Program-made: the position numbers and the translations under genes
Shown here: piece after piece, positions 7,758 through 15,058 of the stretch
Layout: the number at the start of each line of letters is the position of its first letter
Numbering within the stretch: position 1 is the stretch's first letter
Assembly: GCA_012520645.1 (NCBI GenBank)
Contig: JAAYNV010000053.1
Span: forward strand, 1 to 36,101
Direction: 5' to 3'
DNA: 36,101 nt
Source: Clostridiales bacterium
GTDB lineage: Bacteria; Bacillota; Clostridia; Lachnospirales; Lachnospiraceae
Notes under the pieces: model-generated
What the model was told of the DNA's origin: nothing
The model's database searches: none
What the model saw: only the letters and a program-made list of their open reading frames with translations

Positions 7758-9293
7758 ATGGTAAGTAGGATCACTTCCGGAGCTGTTCATGGAATTGAAA
7801 GTTTCCTCGTATGTGTGGAGGTGGATGTTTCCGGCGGGCTTCCGGGTTTAGAGCTGGTAGGACTTTTGAGCAGTGAGGTCAGGGAGGCGAAGGAGAGAGT
7901 CAGGGTAGCATTAAAAAATGCAGGAATATCCCTGCCGCCGATGCGTATTACAGTCAGTTTGAGTCCGGCGGATCTGCGAAAGGAGGGCAGCGCATTTGAC
8001 TTGCCGATTGCAGCAGGAATTCTGGAGAGTTTAGGTATCCTGAAGGCTGGAAGAATGAAGGAGACGGTTATCGTAGGAGAACTAGGGCTGGATGGCCGGG
8101 TGAAGTCAGTCAGGGGAATTTTGCCAATTGTCCTGGAGGCGAGAAAACAGGGCATGAGGGAATGTGTTATTCCGGCAGGAAATGAAGAAGAGGCACAGCT
8201 TGTTGACGGTATACGGATCCGGGCGGTGGAAAGTTTGCAGGACTATATACAATATACAAAGGATGGAACGTTTCCGGGGAAGAAACAGAACAGAGAAAAA
8301 ATGTTGCCTGAAAGGGGAGAACAAAAGGAGATATATGATTTTGCGGAGATGGGTGGGAATGCAAGAGTCAGAAGAGCAGCGGAGATTGCAGCTGCCGGTT
8401 TCCATCATATGCTGATGTTAGGACCGCCCGGGTCAGGGAAAACAATGGCAGCGAAATGTATTCCGGGAATTCTGCCGCCGCTTACCAGAGAGGAAAGGCT
8501 TGAGATGCTTGCGGTTTACAGTGTTGCAGGAAAATGGAAGGAGGACGGAAACGGACAGGGAAGACGGCCGTTTGTGGCACCCCATCATACCATTACACCA
8601 CAGGCGCTGAGTGGTGGAGGCAGTGTGCCGAGACCGGGAGCGGTCAGTCTGGCACATAGAGGAGTGCTGTTTCTGGATGAAATGACAGAATTTAAACGGT
8701 CTACTTTGGATCTTTTGAGACAGCCGTTAGAGGAAAAGAAGATCCTGATAACAAGAAGTTATGGAAATTATACATATCCGGCGGACTTCATGCTGGTCGC
8801 GGCAGCGAATCCGTGTCCCTGCGGCTATTATCCTGATATGAAAAGGTGCAGCTGTACGGAAAATGAGGTCAAGCGTTATATGGGGAGAATATCCGGTCCG
8901 GTTTTTGATCGTATTGATTTGTGCGTGGAAACAAAAAGACTGGAATATTCAGAACTTGCAGGAAAAGAAAAGCGGGAAGATAGCAGAATAATACGGGAGA
9001 GAGTGATGCAGGCACGAAAGTTGCAGGAGAAAAGGTTTCAGGGAAGAAATATCTGGTTCAATGCACAGATGGGCAGCGGGGAAACAGAACAATTTTGTGC
9101 TTTGGGGGAGAGGGAGCGAAAGTTTGTGGAGCATATTTTTGAAGCACTGGAGCTCAGTGCGCGGGGGTATCAGAAAACCTTAAAAGTAGCCAGAACAATT
9201 GCAGATCTGGAAGCAAGTGAACGGATCCGGGAAGAACATTTGTGTGAAGCACTCAGTTTCCGCATGGATATGCGAAAGGATACAAAACATTAG
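7758..9293 (+). CDS. comM: ComM/YifB-family AAA+ ATPase (Mg-chelatase-like)
   Basis: ComM-type proteins are hexameric AAA+ helicases that promote branch migration of incoming DNA during natural transformation; many Firmicutes carry one annotated as a YifB or Mg-chelatase-like protein. The 511-residue product has the N-terminal ribosomal-S5-like domain (MVSRITSGAVHGIES, with the GLPGLELVGL block), the ATPase core with Walker A GPPGSGKT at about 222-229 and Walker B VLFLDEMTEF, the block AAANPCPCGYYPD and a C-terminal Mg_chelatase_C-like domain (ARGYQKTLKVARTIADLE). ATG 7758 follows GAAGGAGG. dprA begins 16 bases downstream, a pairing seen in many bacteria. Confidence 0.93.
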   Translation: MVSRITSGAVHGIESFLVCVEVDVSGGLPGLELVGLLSSEVREAKERVRVALKNAGISLPPMRITVSLSPADLRKEGSAFDLPIAAGILESLGILKAGRMKETVIVGELGLDGRVKSVRGILPIVLEARKQGMRECVIPAGNEEEAQLVDGIRIRAVESLQDYIQYTKDGTFPGKKQNREKMLPERGEQKEIYDFAEMGGNARVRRAAEIAAAGFHHMLMLGPPGSGKTMAAKCIPGILPPLTREERLEMLAVYSVAGKWKEDGNGQGRRPFVAPHHTITPQALSGGGSVPRPGAVSLAHRGVLFLDEMTEFKRSTLDLLRQPLEEKKILITRSYGNYTYPADFMLVAAANPCPCGYYPDMKRCSCTENEVKRYMGRISGPVFDRIDLCVETKRLEYSELAGKEKREDSRIIRERVMQARKLQEKRFQGRNIWFNAQMGSGETEQFCALGERERKFVEHIFEALELSARGYQKTLKVARTIADLEASERIREEHLCEALSFRMDMRKDTKH

Positions 9294-9309
9294 AGAAGAA
9301 GGAGAGGGA

Positions 9310-10440
9310 ATGGAGAAAGGAACAGAATATGCCTGCTGGCTTCATAATATTCCGGGGATCGGGAATAAAACGATACGGAAGCTGGTAGAATACGCAGGAG
9401 GAGAGGAAGCAGCGTACCGTCTGTCACAGAAAGAGGCACAAAATATCCTGCCACCCGGGAAACTTTCTACCTTTTGTAAATGGCAGTGTGAAAAGGAGCC
9501 TGCAGAAGTGTACGAAAACCTTATAAATAGAAAAATTCAATTTGTACCATGGTTTTCAAAACAGTTCCCGGAGAAGTTACGGGAAATACCGGATAGTCCA
9601 TATGCAGTTTATCTGCGGGGGAACGGAACGATACAAGGAGCTGGAAAGGTAGCCGTAATCGGAGCCAGAAGCTGTTCTGCCTATGGTGCAAGGATGGCAG
9701 AGTTTATTGGGAAAGAACTGGCAGAAGCGGGGGTGGTTGTAGTAAGCGGTCTGGCACGCGGAATTGACGGGATCGGACAGCGGGCAGCTATAAAAGCCGG
9801 AGGCTGTACGGTGGGAGTTTTAGGAAATGGAGTGGATGTATATTATCCGAAGGAGAATGGCAGACTGTATGAAGAATGTATGGAACAGGGGATATTGCTG
9901 TCGGAATATGCGCCGGGGACTGCTCCAAAGACGTGGCATTTCCCTGCGAGAAACCGGATTATCAGTGGTTTGTCGGATCTCGTTATCGTAGTGGAGGCAA
10001 GAGAGAAGAGCGGAACGTTTATCACAGTGGATATGGCACTGGAACAGGGAAGAGAGGTAGTGGTTGTACCGGGCAGGTTTACGGATGATCTGAGCCGGGG
10101 CTGCAACCGTCTGATCGGTCAGGGAGCACAGATTTTTACCTCTATGGAAGAGGTGCTGCAATATCTTCCTGTCTGTATAAAAAAACAAAATGAAAAAGGG
10201 ACGGACAAAGAAGAGAAGGAAGAGAATTCCAATATCGAGGGAAGGGAAGAATTAGAGGAAAAAGTCTATACATTGTGCGATTATTACCCACGGTCACTTA
10301 CAGAAATATATGAGGAACTTTTACGGGACGAACGATACCGGCATATAAAAATGACACAGATGCTTAGGGCAGTGGTAAATTTACAGATTCAGGGCAGCAT
10401 TATTGAGAAAGGGAAAAACTATTATTATAGAAGAAATTAA
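9310..10440 (+). CDS. dprA: DNA processing protein DprA (RecA loader)
   Basis: DprA binds single-stranded DNA taken up by the cell and loads RecA on it. The 376-residue product has an N-terminal helix-hairpin-helix/SAM-like region (HNIPGIGNKTIRKLVEYAGG), the Rossmann core with VAVIGARSCSAYGARMA, VVSGLARGIDGIGQRAA, VGVLGNGVDVYYP, HFPARNRIISGLSD and EKSGTFITVDMALEQGR, and a C-terminal winged-helix-like segment (about residues 310-376) after an acidic linker. ATG 9310 is preferred because of the ribosome site AAGGAGAGGG; upstream in-frame starts lie inside comM. The comM-dprA-topA order is conserved in Firmicutes. Confidence 0.95.
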   Translation: MEKGTEYACWLHNIPGIGNKTIRKLVEYAGGEEAAYRLSQKEAQNILPPGKLSTFCKWQCEKEPAEVYENLINRKIQFVPWFSKQFPEKLREIPDSPYAVYLRGNGTIQGAGKVAVIGARSCSAYGARMAEFIGKELAEAGVVVVSGLARGIDGIGQRAAIKAGGCTVGVLGNGVDVYYPKENGRLYEECMEQGILLSEYAPGTAPKTWHFPARNRIISGLSDLVIVVEAREKSGTFITVDMALEQGREVVVVPGRFTDDLSRGCNRLIGQGAQIFTSMEEVLQYLPVCIKKQNEKGTDKEEKEENSNIEGREELEEKVYTLCDYYPRSLTEIYEELLRDERYRHIKMTQMLRAVVNLQIQGSIIEKGKNYYYRRN

Positions 10441-10458
10441 TTTTTAATAATTTTTTTC

Positions 10459-10487
10459 TTGCAACAAAAGACAATATAGTGTATAGT
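10459..10487 (+). promoter_or_regulatory. sigma-A-type promoter for topA
   Basis: TTGCAA (10459-10464), a 17-base spacer and TATAGT (10482-10487) lie just after dprA. Transcription would start near 10495, so the leader of about 75 bases contains the hairpin at 10501-10535. topA promoters in other bacteria respond to supercoiling; that cannot be judged from the sequence. Confidence 0.65.
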
Positions 10488-10500
10488 GATTCACGATTAC

Positions 10501-10535
10501 TACGGTGGAAGGGTAGAGGAACAGTTGCCACCGTA
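10501..10535 (+). promoter_or_regulatory. Hairpin in the topA leader
   Basis: TACGGTGG (10501-10508) and CCACCGTA (10528-10535) are perfect 8-base complements around a 19-base purine-rich loop, followed by A6. It lies between the predicted transcription start and the ATG at 10571. There is no T run after it, so it is not a terminator in the topA direction. It may be a protein-binding site or a leader structure affecting translation or stability. I do not recognise a known riboswitch. Confidence 0.4.
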
Positions 10536-10570
10536 AAAAAGGAATACAAACAGGAAATAGGGGAAGAAGC

Positions 10571-12667
10571 ATGGCAAAGTATTTAGTAATTGTGGAGTCG
10601 CCTGCCAAAGTAAAGACGATTAAAAAATTTCTGGGAGCTAATTACGAGGTGACAGCCAGCAATGGACATGTAAGGGATATGCCAAAGAGCCAGCTCGGAA
10701 TTGATGTGGAGCATGACTATGAGCCAAAGTATATCACGATTCGCGGAAAAGGGGATATTCTGGCGAAACTGAGAAAAGAAGTAAAGAAAGCGGATAAAGT
10801 TTATCTTGCAACTGACCCGGACCGTGAGGGAGAAGCGATCTCCTGGCATCTCAGAGAGGCACTTCATCTGGAGGGAAAAAAGGTATACCGGATCACTTTT
10901 AATGAGATTACGAAAAACGCAGTTAAGGAATCCCTGAAAAATCCAAGGAAAATTGATATGAGTCTGGTGGATGCCCAACAGGCAAGACGAATGTTGGACC
11001 GTATGGTCGGTTATCGTATCTCCCCGCTTTTATGGGCAAAAATCAAGCGGGGATTAAGTGCCGGACGTGTACAGTCCGTAGCACTTCGGATTATCTGTGA
11101 CAGAGAAGAGGAAATCAACGCATTTATTCCGGAGGAATACTGGAGTCTGGATGCGGTGCTTCGTGTAGGAGGAGAAAAGAAGCCGCTGACGGCACAATAT
11201 TATGGTACTGCGGACGGAAAGAAGGGAATTGCCTCTAAAGAGGAACTGGATGCTGTCTTAAAGGAACTGGAAGGAGCAGACTATCATGTGAGTGAGGTAA
11301 AGAAGGGCGAGCGCAGCAAAAAACCGCCGCTGCCGTTTACGACCTCTACTCTGCAGCAGGAGGCCAGTAAGGCACTGAATTTTTCCACACAAAAGACAAT
11401 GCGTCTGGCGCAGCAGCTTTATGAAGGTATTGACATAAAAGGTAATGGGACCGTCGGTATCGTCACCTATCTGCGTACGGATTCCACCCGTGTATCCGAG
11501 GAAGCTGAGACCATGGCAAAGGATTATATTGAAAAGAACTATGGTGCAGAATTCGCAGCAGGAACAGGAACACAGAAAAAGAGCGGTCAGAAGATACAGG
11601 ATGCGCATGAAGCGATCCGACCGACCGACATTGCCCGTACGCCGATCGAACTGAAGGAGTCTCTTTCCAGAGATCAGTTCAGACTGTATCAGCTGATTTG
11701 GAAGCGGTTTATTGCAAGCCGTATGACGCCTGCAAAATATGAGACGATTTCTGTGAAAATTGATGCCGGCAAACACCGTTTTTCCGTAGCGGCATCCAAA
11801 ATGCTGTTTGAAGGCTTTAAGAGTGTTTACACGGAAGCAGATGAGGAAAAGGAAAAGAGCAATACACTGGCGGGAAGTTTAAATAAAGAAAGTGAGCTTT
11901 CTTTGGAGGAATTTGTGCCGAAACAGCATTTTACACAGCCACCGGCACATTATACGGAAGCTACATTGGTGCGTGCATTGGAGGAACTTGGAATTGGCAG
12001 ACCGAGTACCTATGCACCGACTATTACGACGATTCTGGCAAGACGTTATATTGCAAAAGAAAATAAAAACCTGTATGTAACGGAACTGGGAGAGGTTGTA
12101 AACAGCATGATGAAGGAAGCTTTTCCGAGTATTGTGGATGTGAATTTTACGGCGAATCTGGAAGCCTTGTTAGACAAAGTGGAAGAGGGCTGTGTGAATT
12201 GGAAGACAGTGGTATCCAATTTTTATCCGGATCTGGATGAAGCGGTGAAAAATGCGGAAAAGGAACTGCCGGAAGTAAAAATTGCGGATGAGGTTACAGA
12301 GGAAGTCTGCGAGATATGCGGCAGAAACATGGTGATTAAGTACGGACCGCACGGCAGATTTCTGGCATGTCCCGGCTTTCCGGAATGCCGTAATACTAAA
12401 CCTTATTTTGAAAAGATTGGTGTGGAGTGTCCGAAGTGTGGCAAAGATATTGTACTGAAAAAGACCAAGAAGGGCAGACGTTATTATGGCTGTATCGACA
12501 ATCCTGAGTGTGATTTCATGGTATGGCAGAAGCCGGTGGATATGCGCTGTGAAAAGTGCGGTTCCATTTTAGTGGAGAAGGGAAACAAGCTGGCATGCTC
12601 GAATGAGCAGTGTGGTTTTTCCATGAATAAACCGGAGAAAAAAGAAGAGAACGATCCGAAAAAATAA
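10571..12667 (+). CDS. topA: DNA topoisomerase I (type IA)
   Basis: Topoisomerase I relaxes negative supercoils by single-strand passage. The 698-residue protein has the TOPRIM domain (LVIVESPAKVKTIKKFLG; ATDPDREGEAISWHL with the acidic triad), the active-site tyrosine Tyr300 in GIVTYLRTDSTRVS, and three C-terminal C4 zinc ribbons starting at CEICGRNM, CPKCGKDI and CEKCGSIL. All motifs are intact and the length is normal. ATG 10571 follows GGGGAAG. It has its own promoter and a terminator, so it is probably a single-gene unit. Confidence 0.98.
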   Translation: MAKYLVIVESPAKVKTIKKFLGANYEVTASNGHVRDMPKSQLGIDVEHDYEPKYITIRGKGDILAKLRKEVKKADKVYLATDPDREGEAISWHLREALHLEGKKVYRITFNEITKNAVKESLKNPRKIDMSLVDAQQARRMLDRMVGYRISPLLWAKIKRGLSAGRVQSVALRIICDREEEINAFIPEEYWSLDAVLRVGGEKKPLTAQYYGTADGKKGIASKEELDAVLKELEGADYHVSEVKKGERSKKPPLPFTTSTLQQEASKALNFSTQKTMRLAQQLYEGIDIKGNGTVGIVTYLRTDSTRVSEEAETMAKDYIEKNYGAEFAAGTGTQKKSGQKIQDAHEAIRPTDIARTPIELKESLSRDQFRLYQLIWKRFIASRMTPAKYETISVKIDAGKHRFSVAASKMLFEGFKSVYTEADEEKEKSNTLAGSLNKESELSLEEFVPKQHFTQPPAHYTEATLVRALEELGIGRPSTYAPTITTILARRYIAKENKNLYVTELGEVVNSMMKEAFPSIVDVNFTANLEALLDKVEEGCVNWKTVVSNFYPDLDEAVKNAEKELPEVKIADEVTEEVCEICGRNMVIKYGPHGRFLACPGFPECRNTKPYFEKIGVECPKCGKDIVLKKTKKGRRYYGCIDNPECDFMVWQKPVDMRCEKCGSILVEKGNKLACSNEQCGFSMNKPEKKEENDPKK

Positions 12668-12677
12668 GTAAGCAAAG

Positions 12678-12711
12678 CGGACAGATGCTGTAGGCAGACT
12701 GTCCGTTTTTG
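12678..12711 (+). terminator. Rho-independent terminator of topA
   Basis: CGGACAG (12678-12684) pairs with CTGTCCG (12699-12705), with a smaller CTG/CAG stem inside the 14-base loop, followed by T5. It begins about 10 bases after the topA stop. Confidence 0.8.
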
Positions 12712-12730
12712 TATTGTACGGAATAAGCTA

Positions 12731-12745
12731 TAAATTCAGAAATTA
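12731..12745 (+). promoter_or_regulatory. weak CodY-box-like sequence upstream of codY
   Basis: TAAATTCAGAAATTA resembles the published CodY consensus AATTTTCWGAAAATT with five mismatches, keeping the central TTCAGAA. It would allow autoregulation, known for CodY in some Firmicutes. In A+T-rich spacers such matches arise by chance, so this is tentative. Confidence 0.2.
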
Positions 12746-12788
12746 TAATGAAATATTTAAAAAATACAACAAATTGATAACGCATACA

Positions 12789-12817
12789 TTGAAGTTTGAT
12801 GCAAAATGTGGTAAGAT
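12789..12817 (+). promoter_or_regulatory. possible sigma-A-type promoter for codY
   Basis: TTGAAG (12789-12794), 17 bases, TAAGAT (12812-12817) is the best housekeeping-type match in the 205-base spacer between topA and codY, placing the start site about 50 bases before the ATG. The rest of the spacer, after the topA terminator, is A+T-rich with no gene I can support. Confidence 0.4.
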
Positions 12818-12872
12818 AACAATAATTTATAAATGTTTCAAGTATTGCATAACCTTATTAAAGGAGGATCAT

Positions 12873-13658
12873 ATGAGCAGCGTACAGTTATTGGATAAAA
12901 CAAGAAAAATCGGAAAACTTCTGCACAATAACAATTCCAGCAAGGTGGTATTTAATGATATCTGCCGCGTGATGCGTGAAATCTTAAATTCCAATATTCT
13001 TGTCATCAGTAAAAAAGGAAAGGTATTAGGAGTCGGAATTTCAGACGGTGTAGAAGAAATCAAGGAACTGATTGCGGATGAAGTTGGTGGCTTTATTGAT
13101 AATATGCTCAATGAAAGACTTTTGGCGGTGCTTTCCACAAAAGAGAATGTCAATCTGGAAACGTTAGGTTTTGAAAGCACGGATGTGAAGAAGTTTCAGG
13201 CAATCATTTCTCCGATTGAGATTGCAGGAGAACGGCTTGGTACACTGTTTATTTACAAATGTAATGAACAGTATGACATTGATGATATTATTCTGTGTGA
13301 ATATGGCTCTACGGTCGTAGGTCTGGAGATGCTTCGTGCAGTTAATGAGGAGAGTGCGGAGGAGAGCAGGAAATTAGCGGTTGTCAAATCAGCGATCAGT
13401 ACGCTGTCTTTCTCGGAAATGGAAGCGATCACGCATATTTTTGATGAATTAAACGGAATGGAAGGTATACTGGTAGCAAGTAAGATTGCGGACAGAGTAG
13501 GTATTACCAGGTCAGTAATTGTAAATGCGCTGCGTAAGTTTGAAAGCGCGGGAGTGATCGAGTCCCGTTCTTCCGGCATGAAAGGCACATATATTAAGGT
13601 ACTCAATGATGTGGTTTTCGATGAAATTGAAAAGATAAAGCTTGAAAACAAGAAATAG
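12873..13658 (+). CDS. codY: GTP-sensing global transcriptional regulator CodY
   Basis: CodY senses GTP and branched-chain amino acids and represses nitrogen, motility and stationary-phase genes in Firmicutes. The 261-residue length is normal. The N-terminal GAF sensor occupies about residues 1-155 and a winged helix-turn-helix the C terminus, with GILVASKIADRVGITRSVIV and GMKGTYIKVLND almost identical to Bacillus CodY as I remember it. The sensor half is more diverged, including the segment that carries the isoleucine-binding Arg61 in Bacillus. ATG 12873 follows a strong AAAGGAGGA; an in-frame ATG at 12714 lies too far upstream and reads A+T-rich spacer. Terminators flank the gene, and it sits directly before the flagellar operon as in Bacillus. 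Confidence 0.96.
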   Translation: MSSVQLLDKTRKIGKLLHNNNSSKVVFNDICRVMREILNSNILVISKKGKVLGVGISDGVEEIKELIADEVGGFIDNMLNERLLAVLSTKENVNLETLGFESTDVKKFQAIISPIEIAGERLGTLFIYKCNEQYDIDDIILCEYGSTVVGLEMLRAVNEESAEESRKLAVVKSAISTLSFSEMEAITHIFDELNGMEGILVASKIADRVGITRSVIVNALRKFESAGVIESRSSGMKGTYIKVLNDVVFDEIEKIKLENKK

Positions 13659-13673
13659 CATATATTTTATAGT

Positions 13674-13709
13674 AAAAAAGGACTATTTTTCTCTAAATAG
13701 TCCTTTTTT
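13674..13709 (+). terminator. Rho-independent terminator between codY and flgB
   Basis: A6-GGACTATTT (13674-13688) and AAATAGTCC-T6 (13695-13709) form a perfect 15-base stem with a 6-base loop. The A and T tracts on both sides make it bidirectional in form. It begins 15 bases after the codY stop and should separate codY from the motility operon. Confidence 0.9.
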
Positions 13710-13720
13710 ATAAAAAAACC

Positions 13721-13748
13721 TTGTGTTTTTTGTCGAATAATTTATAAT
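13721..13748 (+). promoter_or_regulatory. sigma-A-type promoter for the flagellar operon
   Basis: TTGTGT (13721-13726), 16 bases, then a perfect TATAAT (13743-13748) lie 12 bases after the codY terminator, about 80 bases ahead of flgB. This matches the Bacillus layout, where the fla/che operon is read mainly from a sigma-A promoter downstream of codY. I see no convincing sigma-D (TAAA/GCCGATAT) element here. Confidence 0.55.
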
Positions 13749-13784
13749 GAAATAGAGTGGTTGTAGTATGTTCACTTGTAGAAA

Positions 13785-13799
13785 ACAACAAGATGTTGT
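13785..13799 (+). promoter_or_regulatory. Short inverted repeat in the flgB leader
   Basis: ACAACA, three bases, TGTTGT: a perfect short palindrome between the predicted promoter and the flgB ribosome site. It could be an operator or a small hairpin near the translation start; it may also be chance. Confidence 0.25.
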
Positions 13800-13826
13800 G
13801 ATTATGGTAAAAAGAGGAAGGGTCAT

Positions 13827-14216
13827 ATGATTAATTCAAATGTATATGATTATGTAAATGTGCTGGATAAGGCAATGGATGCAGCTGCACTTCGTAATCA
13901 GGCATTAGCCAATAACATAGCCAATGCCACGACTCCGGGATATAAGAGACAGGATGTCTCCTTTGAGTCAGAGCTGGGGAAGGCACTCGGACACAACCGC
14001 AGTAAAAGTATGGATGAAAAGGTCGGTAATGTGAAACTGAACCGGCTGAAGCCGAGAACCTTTACCGATTATGATCAGTATTCTTACCGGCTGGATGGCA
14101 ACAATGTAGATCCGGATATGGAAGGGGTAGAGTTAGCCGCAAATCAGGTGAAGTACAATGGACTGATGGATGCGGTGAATCAGGAATTTGCAAATCTGAA
14201 GATGGTAACAAAATAG
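13827..14216 (+). CDS. flgB: Flagellar basal-body rod protein FlgB
   Basis: FlgB is the proximal rod protein exported through the flagellar type III apparatus and assembled on the MS ring/FliE base. The 129-residue product has the rod/hook-family N-terminal helix with NQALANNIANATTPGYKRQDV and a C-terminal helical segment (LAANQVKYNGLMDAVNQEF) that packs in the axial structure. Length is normal. It is the first gene of the flagellar operon, with ribosome site AGAGGAAGGG before ATG 13827. Confidence 0.97.
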   Translation: MINSNVYDYVNVLDKAMDAAALRNQALANNIANATTPGYKRQDVSFESELGKALGHNRSKSMDEKVGNVKLNRLKPRTFTDYDQYSYRLDGNNVDPDMEGVELAANQVKYNGLMDAVNQEFANLKMVTK

Positions 14217-14244
14217 GAATAGAATTGTGTAGGAGGAGAAAAGA

Positions 14245-14688
14245 ATGAGTATATTTTCGGCATTTGATATTAATGCTTCCGGAATGACGGCGCAGAGGTA
14301 TCGTATGGACATTATTTCACAGAATGTGGCAAATGCCAATACGACCCGTACGGAGGATGGCACACCGTATCGCAGGAAAATCGTTACTTTTACGGAAAAA
14401 GAGTCCCAGACTCCGTTCTCCAGAGTACTGAATGAGGCGAGGGACAATTATTCAGGAAAAGGAGTTAAGGTAAGCGGTGTGTACGAGGACAAAAAGACGG
14501 ATTTTATCAAGACCTATGATCCGGCACATCCAGATGCGGATGAGGATGGATATGTGTGGTATCCGAATGTGAATATTGTGACGGAGATGACGAATATGAT
14601 CGATGCCTCCAGAGCGTATGAAGCCAATGCGACAGCCTTTAATGCCAGCAAGGCGATGGCGATGAAGGGACTTGAAATGGCGAACTAA
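14245..14688 (+). CDS. flgC: Flagellar basal-body rod protein FlgC
   Basis: FlgC is the second proximal rod subunit. The 147-residue product has the N-terminal FDINASGMTAQRYRMDIISQ followed by NVANANTTRTEDGTPYRRK, the FlgC version of the rod signature, and the C-terminal VNIVTEMTNMIDASRAYEAN. A strong ribosome site (TAGGAGGAG) precedes ATG 14245, 28 bases after flgB. Confidence 0.97.
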   Translation: MSIFSAFDINASGMTAQRYRMDIISQNVANANTTRTEDGTPYRRKIVTFTEKESQTPFSRVLNEARDNYSGKGVKVSGVYEDKKTDFIKTYDPAHPDADEDGYVWYPNVNIVTEMTNMIDASRAYEANATAFNASKAMAMKGLEMAN

Positions 14689-14709
14689 GGGTAGAAAGGG
14701 AGTTTAAAA

Positions 14710-15033
14710 ATGGATATTTCATCATTGCATAATATCAGTTCAGGGGTCATCCGTGAGGCGGCAGAGAGTGCAGCAGTTTCAGGGAGGAAAACGGATACAA
14801 ACGGTGATCTGTTTGCTTCCGTGCTGAATTCAGCCATTGATAATCTGAATGCAACAAATGCGTACATATCGGATGCGGAGAATGAAAAGATTCGTCTGGC
14901 ACTCGGGCAGACGGATAATACACATGATTTGACAATAGCGATGCAGAAGGCATCTGAGGCGTTACAATATACAGTAGCAGTAAGGGATAAGTTCCTGGAA
15001 GCCTATAAAGAAATCATGAACATGCAGATTTAA
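14710..15033 (+). CDS. fliE: Flagellar hook-basal body protein FliE
   Basis: FliE joins the MS ring (FliF) to the rod. The 107-residue product is small and helical with the FliE C-terminal signature LTIAMQKASEALQYTVAVRD and KFLEAYKEIMNMQI, and FASVLNSAIDNLN in the middle. It lies in the conserved flgB-flgC-fliE-fliF order. Ribosome site GAAAGGGAG precedes ATG 14710. Confidence 0.96.
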   Translation: MDISSLHNISSGVIREAAESAAVSGRKTDTNGDLFASVLNSAIDNLNATNAYISDAENEKIRLALGQTDNTHDLTIAMQKASEALQYTVAVRDKFLEAYKEIMNMQI

Positions 15034-15058
15034 AGAACGTTAGAAATGTGAGGGATAA

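Noticed and set aside
9199..9309. Longer DprA start inside comM
   Set aside because: It would overlap comM by 95 bases; the ATG at 9310 has a strong ribosome site and gives a normal DprA N terminus.
12714..12872. N-terminal extension of CodY from an upstream ATG
   Set aside because: The strong ribosome site before 12873 and the conserved CodY start leave this as A+T-rich leader, and the extension would read through the predicted promoter.
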